Below are positions 34,142 through 44,939 of a stretch of 64,000 nt of DNA, piece by piece; positions within the stretch are counted from its first letter, which is position 1; every line of letters starts with the position of its first letter. The stretch lies in the NCBI GenBank assembly GCA_021613375.1, contig CM038716.1:2598684-2662683 (forward strand), read 5' to 3'. Below the pieces are notes generated by a model. It saw nothing but the letters and a program-made list of their open reading frames with translations, was not told the origin of the DNA and did not search any database. The stretch is from Megaleporinus macrocephalus (lineage: Eukaryota > Chordata > Actinopteri > Characiformes > Anostomidae). Made by a program: the position numbers and the translations under genes.

Positions 34142-34354
34142 TTAGCATGGCACATCCACAGATGGCTCTCTACAGGCACCAGCCTCGGCGCATTCACCCA
34201 CGTCCATGTGCTTGGTGCTGGAGACCGTGTGCCATAGTGATCCATCACAACATTGACAGCTATGCTCCAGGGTCCGTTTCCTGGAAGATGCTACCTGCAG
34301 GACAGAAGAAGTGGAGAGAAAAGACAGAAGCGCATTCTGAGTGAGCAACATCAT
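34142..34354 (-). CDS. Doubtful small cysteine-rich ORF or exon
   Basis: An ATG-started 70-codon minus frame in a GC-richer, complex 400-bp block. The first 24 residues (MMLLTQNALLSFLSTSSVLQ) are hydrophobic like a signal peptide, followed by a basic RKR and six cysteines, including CQCC. The DNA encoding residues 9-20 is also a long pyrimidine tract ending TCCTGCAG, a strong-looking 3' splice acceptor. So the alternative is a terminal exon starting at VASSRKR, with a C.CC pattern vaguely like cystine-knot domains. Two other frames are open here, which weakens both readings. I do not recognise the protein. It may be nothing. Confidence 0.18.
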   Translation of the reverse strand: MMLLTQNALLSFLSTSSVLQVASSRKRTLEHSCQCCDGSLWHTVSSTKHMDVGECAEAGACREPSVDVPC

Positions 34355-34469
34355 ATTTCAGCTGCAGGCTGAGCTGATGCTACTAGAAATGCCACTGATA
34401 TGACACCAGGTTTTGGTATCAGGCCAATATCAAGAGAAACTGCAAGAAAAAGAAAATTTAAATAAATCT

Positions 34470-34960
34470 GATCCAGAGCTGGCCCTGGGCCTGGATCACC
34501 TCATGAGTTTTATGGGCATGTGCCCAGAGGCCCTAGACACTTTGGGACCCCCACAAGCAATTATGAGAAATTTTAAATGGCTGTTTTTGACTCATTGATG
34601 GTAGAGGTTAAATGTTTCTGGCAACATGCAACCATTAATTAATTAATTGGTTTTATGCTTGTCATTGTGTTGCAGCCAATCAAAATTGTAATGCTTTTCC
34701 ACTTTTTTCTCTATAAATCAATTCATGATTTATAGGGAAATGTTGCATTGGTTGTTGAAGTTACGTGTGCCTGATTTGTCTCAATTGGAGAAAAAATAAA
34801 GTTTATAGCAGTGATGTGGTCAACGCCATAGTTAATAAGCTACCAATGCAGTGCTGCATAGCCTTTTTAACCTGTTGTGATATAGTAAAAGAAAATCTGC
34901 CTTCTCAGTAAAGCTAGCCAGGTAGGGACCCACCAAACATTTGTGCCCAGTGGCCAGCAA
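34470..34960. mobile_element. Possible non-autonomous hAT-like element
   Basis: The left text CAGAGCTGGCCCTGGGCCTG resembles hAT-type ends found in fish. A partly complementary CCAGGCATTGCTG lies near 34970. No duplication or transposase was found, so the call is weak. Contains an ATTAATTAATTAATTGG run near 34633. Confidence 0.22.
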
Positions 34961-34964
34961 CTTA

Positions 34965-35280
34965 AACATCCAGGCATTGCTGGTCCAAATCATTTAAATT
35001 CTTGATTTGAATAATAATTAAATTCATGCATTATATTGGCTTTGGTATCCTATACTACAATATGCTTATTGAGCAAAAGTTCTTTACATAGAAAAGCTAT
35101 TGTTGAAAAAGTTCAACATAAAGAAAAATGCTTAGAGCAAAATTTGTAGGTTGGCATATGAGGAGACACAACAAGTTTGAAGAATCATCTCAAATCTAAT
35201 ACAGTCAACTAGACCTGCAAACATTGCCTGAGTAGCAAAAACATGAACACCACACAAGGGTTAAATATGAAACATATTTA
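34965..35280. other. Unannotated intergenic sequence
   Basis: Nothing recognised. Confidence 0.5.
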
Positions 35281-35284
35281 CAAA

Positions 35285-35450
35285 AGATAGACCACAGTCT
35301 CTAACTGTACACCTGCAAAGTGGAACCATACAAGATGTGTGTTTCTAATAAATTGTCCACTTAGTGGAAGTACAAGTTTCCATTAACGTGGTCAGTTAGT
35401 GGAAGTATGAACTATGTGTTTATAATAAAGTGGCCAATTAGAGGAAGCAA
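35285..35450 (-). repeat. Inverse copy of the 16310 tandem repeat
   Basis: AGACCACAGTCTCTAACTG, GTTTCTAATAAATTGTCCAC, TTAGTGGAAGTA and AATAAAGTGGCCAATTAG are the reverse complement of the units at 16310-16510, in reverse order. The two blocks are 19 kb apart and inverted. Confidence 0.7.
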
Positions 35451-35861
35451 ATAGAGATACTTAAAAGCTCAAACATCAGATTACCTTTTACCCCTGTGTC
35501 AGAGAGGAGTAGCAATCACTTGCTGTTAGTACAGCGCAGGAGCTGCTCTGCTAGGCCACCAAGACCTTTTAGTAAATTATTATTTTCACTATTATGTAGA
35601 TTGCTACAGAAAGTGGGAGTGGGTTATTGAAAATAAGATGTTTTGATGGATGTTAGATGCATGTCTAGTGCAGCCTGTGTAAAGAGAAATGCTGATTCAA
35701 ATGAAGCGCATATGTTCCGCCAAAGAATAGCTTAAAAAAAGAAACGCACACAATGTTTCTGGAGGGATTTCAAGAACTAGTATTTGGGTACTCATGCAGA
35801 ACTAGGCATAAGTGCATGGCTACGTAAGTACAAGCGGCCTGTGAAATGCTGTTCAGATCAG

Positions 35862-35863
<2 letters not shown>

Positions 35864-35898
<35 letters not shown>
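35864..35898. repeat. (AT)n microsatellite
   Basis: About 34 bp of alternating TA. Confidence 0.95.
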
Positions 35899-35899
35899 C

Positions 35900-36630
35900 C
35901 TTGAAATACTACACATTCATTTTTGTAATTCTTTCTGTGAGGTAGTGGGCTGTCTGAGTTGTATGAGCAGGAGGGTCTACTTTCAGATACTCCTGCAATA
36001 AAATAGAAAGTGTCACATGTTCAATGCATGAAAACTAAATACCCTTTTATACCCATAAAATAAACTCATTTTTGCTATGAAAAGAAATTGTGGGTCAAAC
36101 ATGTATAAGGCGGCTGAAAATAGGATTTAAAAATATGAATGCATATATAAATGTTACGCTACTAGAAAACATGTTCGGTTGCCATCTGCAGTGTCAATAG
36201 GGCAGAGCTGTGTTTTCCTCAAATCAAGGATCTACACAATCATTCTCCACCAATAGTCCAGAACAGAAACAGTGCTAGGTATACTCACAGTGGACTTGTT
36301 GTTGTCCTTTCAAATTTTCAGTGCGGTCAAGCAGTAGGGAAGAGATTTACTGTTATATTGCAAATTGGCTACGTCTAAATTGGAGGGAGGCAGAATCAAT
36401 AAAGGTGTTCCAATAAAGAATAAATTGGATTTTAACATAAAAACATGGTGCCACTTTAATTGTAGCTTTAGCGAGCTCCAGGGTGTGAGTGCAGCTTGAT
36501 AGCTTGATAAACGTCTTTGCTATTTAACCAACACTAAGAATGGTAATGACCGCTCTTGTTGTACTGTCACAGTGCCACAATGAGCGGTCAAGGGCGTACT
36601 TAACTTACCTTCATCTCTGACAATTCATAT
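35900..36630. other. Unannotated intergenic sequence
   Basis: No gene or repeat recognised. Confidence 0.5.
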
Positions 36631-36634
36631 TAAC

Positions 36635-37315
36635 ATACAGTCGACTCTATAATAATTGGTACCTTTAGTAAAGATGGGTGAAAAAGGTGATGGAAAAATG
36701 CGTTGTAGGTAATTATCTCAGTCTCACCCGGAAAATAGGAGACAAGTCTGACATTCAGTTGAAGTAAATTTAGTCTGAGAAAACAAAGATCCTTTTCTTT
36801 TTAAACCAAACCACAATTATCAGCGCCCCTGCATTTACTACAGCCTCCCTTTGACAACATAACAGCCATGAGTCTTCTTCAATAATGCTTGATGAGAGTT
36901 CAGAACACAGAGCAATCTGTGATGCCTCCTCAATTTAGAGCCACTGCAAATCTTCCGGGGTCCTATTCTCGCTTTTAGACTCCCCATTTCAGCTCACCCC
37001 AGTGGTTTTTAGTAGGGATTAGGCAAGGGAACTGGGATGGCCATGTCAAAAGCTCATTTTAACGTATTTTGGAAAACTATTAGAAGATTCAACCAGAGGC
37101 CAGTTTTAGTTTTTTAGCTTTTTGAAAATATCCTGATAATGAATTTAGTTTAGGGTTCTAAGTTTCCAATAATGGTTCTCAGTAACTTTAGAGGAAAAAC
37201 ACAAAAATATATCTTCAACCATATACATTCATGTCCTCATCCTGGTAGGTTTACTACAGTCTTAGAATTAAGAATACCCAAACATGTCTCGAGGTACAAA
37301 GTGTGTGTGGGGGGA
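36635..37315 (-). pseudogene. Decayed Tc1-like transposon, antisense
   Basis: The left text GACTCTATAATAATTGGTAC matches the end region of a common fish Tc1-like family. Minus-strand translation at about 37050-36940 gives TWPSQFPCLIPTKNHWGELK, corresponding to the W.SQSPDLNPIEN.W.ELK box that holds the third catalytic residue; here the box's D and E positions are changed (C and K). Two stops follow. The 5' part of the transposase (higher coordinates) is cut off where the TAC repeat begins at about 37330. Confidence 0.65.
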
Positions 37316-37329
37316 AGCAAGGGCCAAAA

Positions 37330-37850
37330 AGAAAAAACTACTCTTACTATTACTACTACTGCTACTACTTCTAATTCTACTAATACCACTACTACTACTG
37401 CTACTAATTCTACTAATGCTGCTACTCCTACTACTGCTACTACTGCTGTCACTACTGCTCTTACTGCTACTAATACTACTATTACTACCATTGCTACTAC
37501 TACTAGTAGAACAAATACCATTACTACTGCTACTAATTCTACTAATGGTGCTACTCCTACTACTGCTACTACTGCTGTCACTACTGCTACTAATTCTACT
37601 AATACTACTACTTCTACAACTGCTGATACTACCACTGCTACAAGTACCATTACTACTGCTGCTTCTAATAGTACTACTACCATTACTAATTCTACTACTA
37701 CTACTCCTTTTATTACTACTGCTACTACTAATTCTACTACTACTACTATTACTACTTCTGATATAACGTCTATGTCTGCTGATACTATTATTATTGCTAC
37801 TACTACTATTGCTATTACTGATTCTTTTATACTACTAATAACAAGTAAAA
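37330..37850. repeat. 520-bp degenerate (TAC/TGC)n trinucleotide array
   Basis: Almost continuous ACT/GCT/ATT triplets. The period of 3 is kept so well that all three plus frames and some minus frames stay open, giving threonine-, leucine- and valine-rich pseudo-ORFs. A higher-order duplication is visible: the block starting CTACTAATTCTACTAATG at 37401 recurs at 37530 with an offset of 129 bp (43 triplets) and few changes. It adjoins the Tc1-like relic. Confidence 0.9.
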
Positions 37851-37859
37851 GAATTTGGC

Positions 37860-40800
37860 CTCTGTGTCACTTTAATGACAGGATCCTTTTCCTGTTTTTA
37901 CACTTTGTTGATAAGAACTGTGATGTGACTTTGTTAAAAAAAAATGCTGTGGATTTTTGTTTTCTTTCAGGATAAAATATATTTTTATCATGTTTTCTTC
38001 AGTACACAGACCTAATCAATGAACAACTAAGACATTTTTTTAATCTTCATTTCGCATTCTAATAATTACAGAGCCGAGAGTGCATTTACCAATATGGTGT
38101 CGTTTACAGGAAATCAGAAACTATAATAAACCATCTCAGTGGTAAATATTTTACACTTTTTCTGACGTGTTCGTTAAAGTTAATGGTGGACCAATTTAAA
38201 AAGACAAGGCCAGGGTTTCAAGAAGTGCAGTTTTAATGGGTCCTCTAGAGACAGTAGTGGTCTGCATCATACGTAAAAGTTAATAATTCAGTCTGTGGGT
38301 ATACACAAACTCGCTGAGCTTCATGGACCAAAACAGAATGCTAACACGCAGGGTCAAATTTAAAAGATTGAATTAATATCATATGAGGCCACTGGAGGTA
38401 CATCAATAAACAAACAAATATATGTTAAGAACAAAAGGAATCAAATATCAAGAACGCACTGATAACAGAATGCTGACAACAAGAAAAAAAATGCTGATCA
38501 AATATTATTGACCAGTCAGTTTTGTGACCACATACAATCCACAGTCAATGCATTTGCTATGTTTGCTATGCTCTGGGTGCTATATCCACATTATGGCTAG
38601 TATAAAGATTTCAGAACTGACCACTAATGAAAAGGTTCTCCTTTGATGTTCCATGGTGTTTACTTTTATTTATGTCTGTATTTATTTTTTTATTTATTTA
38701 TTTTAATAACATTGGATTTTACCTGTTTAATAGACTACAGTTCAGCTCACTGGAATACTCAACTCACAATAGAGAGTTTATTTATGTACATATTTATTTA
38801 TATCATAGTTTCTCTGTTCTCTTAGAGAAGATTATGTCAGAAATAAATCCACAACAAGGCAGATAAAGTTGACGAGTTGGTGGGAATGCTAAAAATGCCA
38901 TTTGTTTATCTTTCACAAGATTAAGAGTGTTAAAAATGCAGCCTTTCATCTTCTGGAGAGCAAGTACACAAATAGCTTCACTCATACACATTCAAATTCG
39001 ACGAGCTTATTTGAATATCAAACTGCATGAGTCTGTAAATTTCGTGTATAACCTGTTTTACAAACCCAAATTAAAATAAACACGCACATGCGTTTCCCAG
39101 CAGTCACCAAGCAACGGCAGGACAAATGGATTAGTTGTGGAAATAGAACAGGTTGTTTGGCAAATGACGTCATGTCACTTCTTTGATATGGAGCGAACCG
39201 TAGAGGATGCTCCATGAGGAGCTTTTATCGAGTACTGAAAGTTGTTGTTCATGAGGGAAGAAATGGAAGGAACTGACCAAAAAAACACAAGCGTTTGCCT
39301 GGGGTCAGGGTGAGGCTGAAGGAATTTCCTGTTCAACCTGCTGGTAGCAGTAGTTTTGAATCTATCAACATTTCACAGTTGGCATTTAAGATGGAATTGG
39401 TTAAGTAAGGAATAAGTTGACTTCACTCTTGTGCGGTCAGTAAATTTAAGAGTACTAAATTGTGAACAGTTAATCTTTCACTCAAGTCTTTCAGTTCAGT
39501 TGAAATCACTCCTCATCATCAAACACATGCTGTGATTTTCTGTTTGTATCTTACCTAGAATGTGATAGAAGAATAGAACAGAATAGAATACAATGAACTG
39601 TATTCAATTATGTAAATAAGAACACCACTGTTTTGAGCCAAACTAAACAGATCAACAGATTTTAGATGTGGTCTCCACACTTTAAACACACGGAGAACAT
39701 CAGTTTGATTTGTGGGCTGGATTCATATAACCTGCACACCTCAAATTTCCAACATTTTTTAAAAAGTATTACAAAGGCCTATTAAACCTGCCAATGGTAC
39801 TTACACATGGTGCTGAATCTTCCATTCCACCTTAAATGGTGCAGCAGTTTTGAATAGAACAGAGATTTTAAAAAAGAAGCTGGTAAATAAGCATCAGCCT
39901 TATTATGTAAACACACAGCCAGAAGATTAATTGCGAATCAACGAATGCATCCTACGTCTATAGGTCCAAGCAAGCGGCCAGCGAGAATGTTGACCCTAAC
40001 TTAAAGGCTTTAAATAAGCTTTATGCCCCGGGATCAGACTACACAGTATTTTTGTCTTTCATTATGTTCACTGTGTCTGATTAGCTCCACAAATGCTGGG
40101 AGACTGGCTACACTGCATGTTTGACCTCGACCAATCATTGTTCACATTCTTTTCAATCAGGCTACAGGAGCATTATGTGTGATTCCGGCAAATTTTGTGT
40201 TCCAGAAAGAACGAGAAAAGTAAAGAAAGAATTGTGGATCCATTCCACAAGCATGGGTTGTCTTTCTTTTAAAAGGAATAAACTTAAAATGTATTTTACT
40301 TTGTCATGGTTTACTTCCCCAAGAAAAGCGTAGAAAAGGGGCGGGGTTATTGCTGCCACAGCTGAGCAAAACTTTCCTCCATTTCTTTGTTATATATTTG
40401 TGCCAGACTGCCCTCCTGTTGTTCAAGGAATGTCAAACCAGGGTGAAAAATACCAAAAAATTGTATGTTTGTCAATCATTTCAAACTACAAGGCCTGTTC
40501 CTGCTTCCTGGCATTCATGTGTGGTCCCAAGACAAGAAATTTGCCGGCTTTCTTAATATTATGTCAAGATCGGGCTGAATCGTGTGGTCTGGTTGTCTAT
40601 AATTACAAGAAAAGATAAAAGCTTTCAACTGTTTTTTTGTTAAAAAATAGTTCTTTTGCACAGCAGTGATTGTGCAAGTAGCAGTAGAAATGCCGTTACA
40701 GTCCTGCACACAAATTACAAATTAAAAATAACTGTCGTAAAACAAAATGATACATACACGGTAGACAAATATCTGTACACTTATTGTGAAAATTTACAGA

Positions 40801-41225
40801 TAACAACCCTATGATAATACAAGAAGGTGCAAAAAGCTTGTTTTTCTTAGACTTAATTTTTAAATGTTTTTAAAAATAACCAGAAATGTAAATATAACAT
40901 CCTGTATTTCTAGGACACTCATCACTGTCCACAGAAACACCCATCTCCATTTTTGCCAGCTTTTATTTTTCAACATCATTTGAACAAAATGCTCTTCAGT
41001 AAGATTGTGATCTTGTAGATACTTGTTGCTCGTTGGACAATGACTATATGTATCATAACAACAATGTAAAATATTTATATGAAGTGTAGATAATCTGTAA
41101 ACAACAATAATAACCAGTACATAGTAACTGCATGAACTTCTTACATAGTTTTATTAAATATTGAATTCATAAATATTATTGTATTTCATAGCATTTTATC
41201 CGTTCCAAAACCGTACATGCCGTAC
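37860..41225. other. Long stretch with no recognised feature
   Basis: About 3.4 kb of mostly AT-rich DNA with short overlapping frames. TTTA-rich low complexity occurs at 38665-38705. The block at 39900-40200 is somewhat more complex. I see no gene, element or array. Confidence 0.45.
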
Positions 41226-41229
41226 ATGT

Positions 41230-41262
41230 ACTCTCTCTCTCTCTCTCTCCCACTCTCTCTCT
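41230..41262. repeat. (CT)n microsatellite
   Basis: About 33 bp of CT repeat with one CCCA break, followed by pyrimidine-rich DNA. Confidence 0.95.
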
Positions 41263-41289
41263 GTCTGGTTTTTATCCCCCCTCTGCCTT

Positions 41290-41620
41290 CCTCCCTCCAT
41301 CTCATGCAGTCCTGATGAACACCTGAGGTGTTGTGCTGCCTTCAGTCTGTAAATGTCCCAGCAGCTGCGCTTCACTTTCTCTCTCTCTCGCCGTTATCTC
41401 GTGGCCTCCTGTAGTCCAGCAGATAGGCTGGACTACAGGAGCACACACGTTAACAGTCAATTACTCAGGCCTTAGGGCTCCGCTAATTGTAGTACAAATC
41501 AGTTTGTACTGGCGCTGTAGCGTCTTAGCAACTGAAGGTAGAGTCATTTCGAAATGGTTGAACAGTAATGGCTTCACAACTGACAGTGCAAAGCACAGCC
41601 ACCAGTTATTCTGCTGCTAA
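41290..41620. promoter_or_regulatory. Candidate non-coding element with hairpin
   Basis: Complex, GC-balanced text with a perfect 15-bp inverted repeat inside. A palindromic CACCTGAGGTG (41321-41331) contains an E-box CACCTG. Further homeodomain-type text (CGCTAATTGTAG, near 41482) follows. The 95-codon plus frame (41333-41620) is not recognised. Regulatory role is inferred. Confidence 0.28.
41406..41441. repeat. Perfect 15-bp inverted repeat
   Basis: CTCCTGTAGTCCAGC (41406-41420) and its exact complement GCTGGACTACAGGAG (41427-41441) flank the 6-nt loop AGATAG. Confidence 0.9.
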
Positions 41621-41624
41621 TGCC

Positions 41625-42380
41625 AGGCTTGTCTCATTGGCGGACAGGCGCTTTTTTGGCAACTGGGAGAATGAATGGTTCCGAAAGCCAGCGTATTCCC
41701 AGGATGCCGTCTGATGGCCTCGCCCAGTTTTTCTGTCGGAAAGAGAAGGTGTGGGGCAAGAAAAACAGTAAGTGCATCCTGAATGGCTGCCATCAACATA
41801 ACTGTCGGTTCTGGAAAAAAGACCAATGTTAGAGGAGCCATAGAATTAGAATGGTGTGTAAACGGTGTGTTTTTATATTGACATAGTTGAATAAGGAGGG
41901 CTCGCTTCATGGATATACCATCCCTTGAACTTCAAACTCTGTCTCTTAATTCAAATATAATCTTAGAATCATAATCATTAGAATCAAACCTTAGACTTTT
42001 ACGCAAAAGTCTTGACTTATTAATATTTACATTCCCAGTATTTACACCAGCTCACTTTACAGCCCAGTGGAACAATGACAACAAAGCAATAGCAATGAAA
42101 ATGGTAGACTATGGGCATGACTGATGTTCAGCTGAAATCTAATGCTCCATTCTACCTTAAATGCTTTAGCTTCTACAGAATGTAACTATGGCACCATTTA
42201 AGGTGGGACAAAAAGTTGGCAAAACGAGCTGGCAGGATCAGGAACAGGAAGCCAACTACAGCTCCCACATAGTAAACACCCACATCACTTTAAGTTGTTA
42301 GTTTGCTTTGCACATTTTACTCAGTTTCTCAAACCTTGAACAACATTGGGCAGGCATTGACCCGCTCATCCATGGGTATC
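41625..42380. other. Unannotated intergenic sequence
   Basis: Overlapping short frames at 41617-41910 have no recognisable domain. Nothing else seen. Confidence 0.45.
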
Positions 42381-42382
42381 CA

Positions 42383-42900
42383 TTCAGGTATGAATCCATG
42401 CTTGCACATCACATACACCCATACATGCTGACCGTGTTTCCTGGGGCGGTTGGGATCTTAAAGCAACACAATGTGACATGTCATACGAGTAGAAATGTCC
42501 CACATTGGTTGGAAAATCATGACCAAGACTTCCAACTACTACCCTGGACCCCTAATTTCCTGGATGTCCTGACATATCGCATTGTATATTTTATGTATAT
42601 ATCTTGTGTACGTTTTGTATATTCCCTTATATATTTCAGTTATTACTAAATGTATATATTCTAGCTTATTTTTACTTCATTAATGTCTATTTATTGTATG
42701 TTTGCACTGTTTTTACTACTATATATAATGCTGCCCTGCTGTAGAGATATTATCTGAGCCTTACCCCAAGCATTTCAATGCATGTTATGTCCTGACATGA
42801 TGTGCAAATGACAAATAAACTGGAAACTTGAAACTTGGATTTAGACCCAGTTGGGCATCTGTGGGACCACACTGATCATGGTGTTAGCTCTACGGATCAT
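42383..42900 (+). pseudogene. Tc1-like transposase relic split by LINE tail
   Basis: Plus-strand codons at 42383-42565 read RYESMLAHHIHPYM, then PGAVGILKQHNVTCHTSR and WLENHDQDFQLLPWTPNF. These match the Tc1 core from the second catalytic block (QDN, here QHN, so the aspartate is lost) to the start of the PNSPDLNPIEHLW box. The rest of that box, LDPVGHLWDHTD, resumes at 42841. The 275 bp between are foreign. If one copy of the TGGAT flank is ignored, the frame continues directly from LD to LDPVGHLW. No 5' part or inverted ends were identified. Confidence 0.75.
42566..42835 (+). mobile_element. LINE 3' end inserted in Tc1 relic
   Basis: About 270 bp ending GATGTGCAAATGACAAATAA, then ACTGGAAACTTGAAACT. 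The text TTTATTGTATGTTTGCACTG and this tail are typical of L2/CR1-like LINE 3' ends in fish. Flanks TGGAT at 42561-42565 and 42836-42840 look like a 5-bp target-site duplication. Confidence 0.65.
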
Positions 42901-42904
42901 CTCC

Positions 42905-43675
42905 TATTCCATGGCAACTCACAAATAAAAAGATACATAAGTAAATGTCTAAAATACTAAATTGATACTAAAAAGGTAAAGAACACAGAACTTTGTAGCT
43001 TTTATGTTTAGTAATACATGCTTAAAGAACTACCACATTTCATTCTTGTTTTGCCGTGCCAAGCTTAAACTATCCAGTATTTCCTGAAAATCTCTATTAA
43101 GAAGATGCCTTGATATCTCACAGTTGTCTGTATGAGCTCCATTTATGCAAAATGAAAAATCCAAAGTCAAGAGTTTGTAGATTATAATCAGCGCCACTTG
43201 CAAAGTACCTGTGTAGTAAATGGGATTGCCTGAGGATGAAACCCAGCGGCAGCTTTGATCTGCTTCAAGCTGAACCGCATATCTGCTTTTGCATAGGCAA
43301 ACACAAAGCAAAACCATACAGGAGACGGGGAATATCGCAGTCAAACATTTGACAGCACAGCTGCCAAACATTTCATTAAAGCTGAACAATATGGCCAAAA
43401 AGTCACAATATTTTAGTTTTTTGGTAAATACTGAGTTAACAGGTACACACTCAGATCCCAAGTAGGCCTGGCACAGTTATTGCAATTATTACAATTTTTA
43501 CCTAAAACTATTTAAACTGGCTACCTGCCGTAGTTGGCTGTCTTGTTCATTGGTTTGCATTACATTGAACAATGTGAATTTGATGTGTGTTCATTAGCTG
43601 CATTAAAGGAAAAACATGCAAATAAATGAAAGCAGACAATTTTACTGAGATGTGTTATGTTATGGACTACTGCCT
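42905..43675. other. Unannotated intergenic sequence
   Basis: Holds a 143-codon minus frame (43030-43461) with no recognisable domain. Text near 43378 (GCTGAACAATATGGCCAAAA) and 43463 resembles a common fish repeat based on GCTG-CGATATGG, so part may be repeat-derived. Confidence 0.35.
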
Positions 43676-43679
43676 TCAA

Positions 43680-44315
43680 CTCTAACTATAAATCTTAACC
43701 AAAACTTAACCCCGACCATATCCTTGACCCTGACCCTAACCAAAACCTAACCCTGACCCTAACCAAAACCTAACCCTGACCCTATCCCTGAGCCTGACCC
43801 TAATCCTAACCAAAACCTAACCCCGACCTTGGCCCTGAAGCTGACGCTAACCTTAACCAAAGCCTAAATCCGACACTGACCATAATCCTGATGCTAACCC
43901 TAGCCAAAAATCTAACCCCGATCCCAGCCCTAATCCTAACCCTAACCATTACCAAAACCTAACCCTGACCCTATCCCTGATCCTGACCTTAACCCTAACC
44001 AAAACCTAACCCTTCCCTATCCCTGATCTTGACCCTAACCAAAACCTGACCCTAACCAAAACCTAACCCTGACATCATCCCTAACCCCTAACCCTAATCT
44101 AACCCTGACTCTAACCTAAACCCTAAACCAAAACCTAACCCTGACCCTATCCCTGATCTAGACCCTAACCAAAACCTAAACCTGATCCTAAACCCTAACC
44201 CTAACCAAAACCTAAACCTGACTCTATCTCTGATCCTGACCCTAACCCTAACCAAAACCTAACCTTTACCCTATCCCTGATCCTTAACCCTAATCCCAAC
44301 CAAAACCTAACCTTG
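43680..44315. repeat. Telomere-like degenerate minisatellite
   Basis: About 640 bp built from six-base variants of CCCTAA. The main recurring string is AACCAAAACCTAACCCTGAC with CCTATCCCTGATCCTGACCC. The composite unit is roughly 36-42 bp, a multiple of six. True tandem CCCTAACCCTAA pairs are short and rare. On the minus strand the pattern is TTAGGG-like. It resembles an interstitial array descended from telomeric or subtelomeric repeat rather than a functional telomere. Confidence 0.85.
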
Positions 44316-44319
44316 ACAC

Positions 44320-44935
44320 AAATGGTTGCCTTTATTGAATATTTATTTAATCTAAAAAGAAACACTCAAAACAAAGCACAGTGTTTTAAGTGGCAGTGGT
44401 ATATTATCTATGTACATATTATCTATATATTATCTATAATTGTGTGGCAATTCCTTTTAAAACCTTTGATTACATTAAGCAACAAAACACACCACACTGT
44501 CTAATGAAGTGAAAATGTTTATCTGGTGAGACTATGACTATGGGAAGTGGCCTGATTTGGTTTGACTGGCCTATATTATATTTATTGTTGAATAAGATGA
44601 CTGCTATGATTCTTAAAAAAAAATCCAGAATATCATCTGAGATTGGTCTGTATGACGGACCAATATCATGGTTATTATTAACAAAGAATATATTGTACGG
44701 CTTGTTTTGTTTTTAATGATCATAATACTAGCGAATATAATGTGTATAACAATCAATTAGGCCCTTCCTTTCATCCATTATAAAGAATAAATGTTTTTTC
44801 TTGTCAGTGGAGAGTTGGCTTACTGCGAATATCATTTACCTGTGAAATCTCCCACAGCAAGCAGAAATCAATAGTTAAAAAAAAGTAAAAACTTTACCCT
44901 CGTGCTATAACTCAAGCCCTTACATTAATGTGCCA
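44320..44935. other. AT-rich intergenic DNA
   Basis: Contains a small inverted repeat (ATTGGTC and GACCAAT, near 44644-44667). Nothing else recognised. Confidence 0.5.
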
Positions 44936-44939
44936 TGCA

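Noticed and set aside
34470..34970. Firm hAT call from CAGAGCTGGCCCTGGG
   Set aside because: No matching octamer duplication and only weak inverse similarity at the right side; left as a low-confidence feature.
37172..37975. 267-codon plus frame and 160-/148-codon frames in other phases
   Set aside because: All arise from the stop-free TAC/TGC trinucleotide array. Composition is almost only threonine, leucine or valine depending on frame, with no domain.
43030..43461. 143-codon minus frame
   Set aside because: Longest non-repeat frame on the minus strand in its area, but no domain or homologue recognised and part of it resembles a dispersed repeat. Not reported as a gene.
43680..44315. True telomere end
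   Set aside because: Non-telomeric sequence continues on both sides and the hexamers are highly degenerate.
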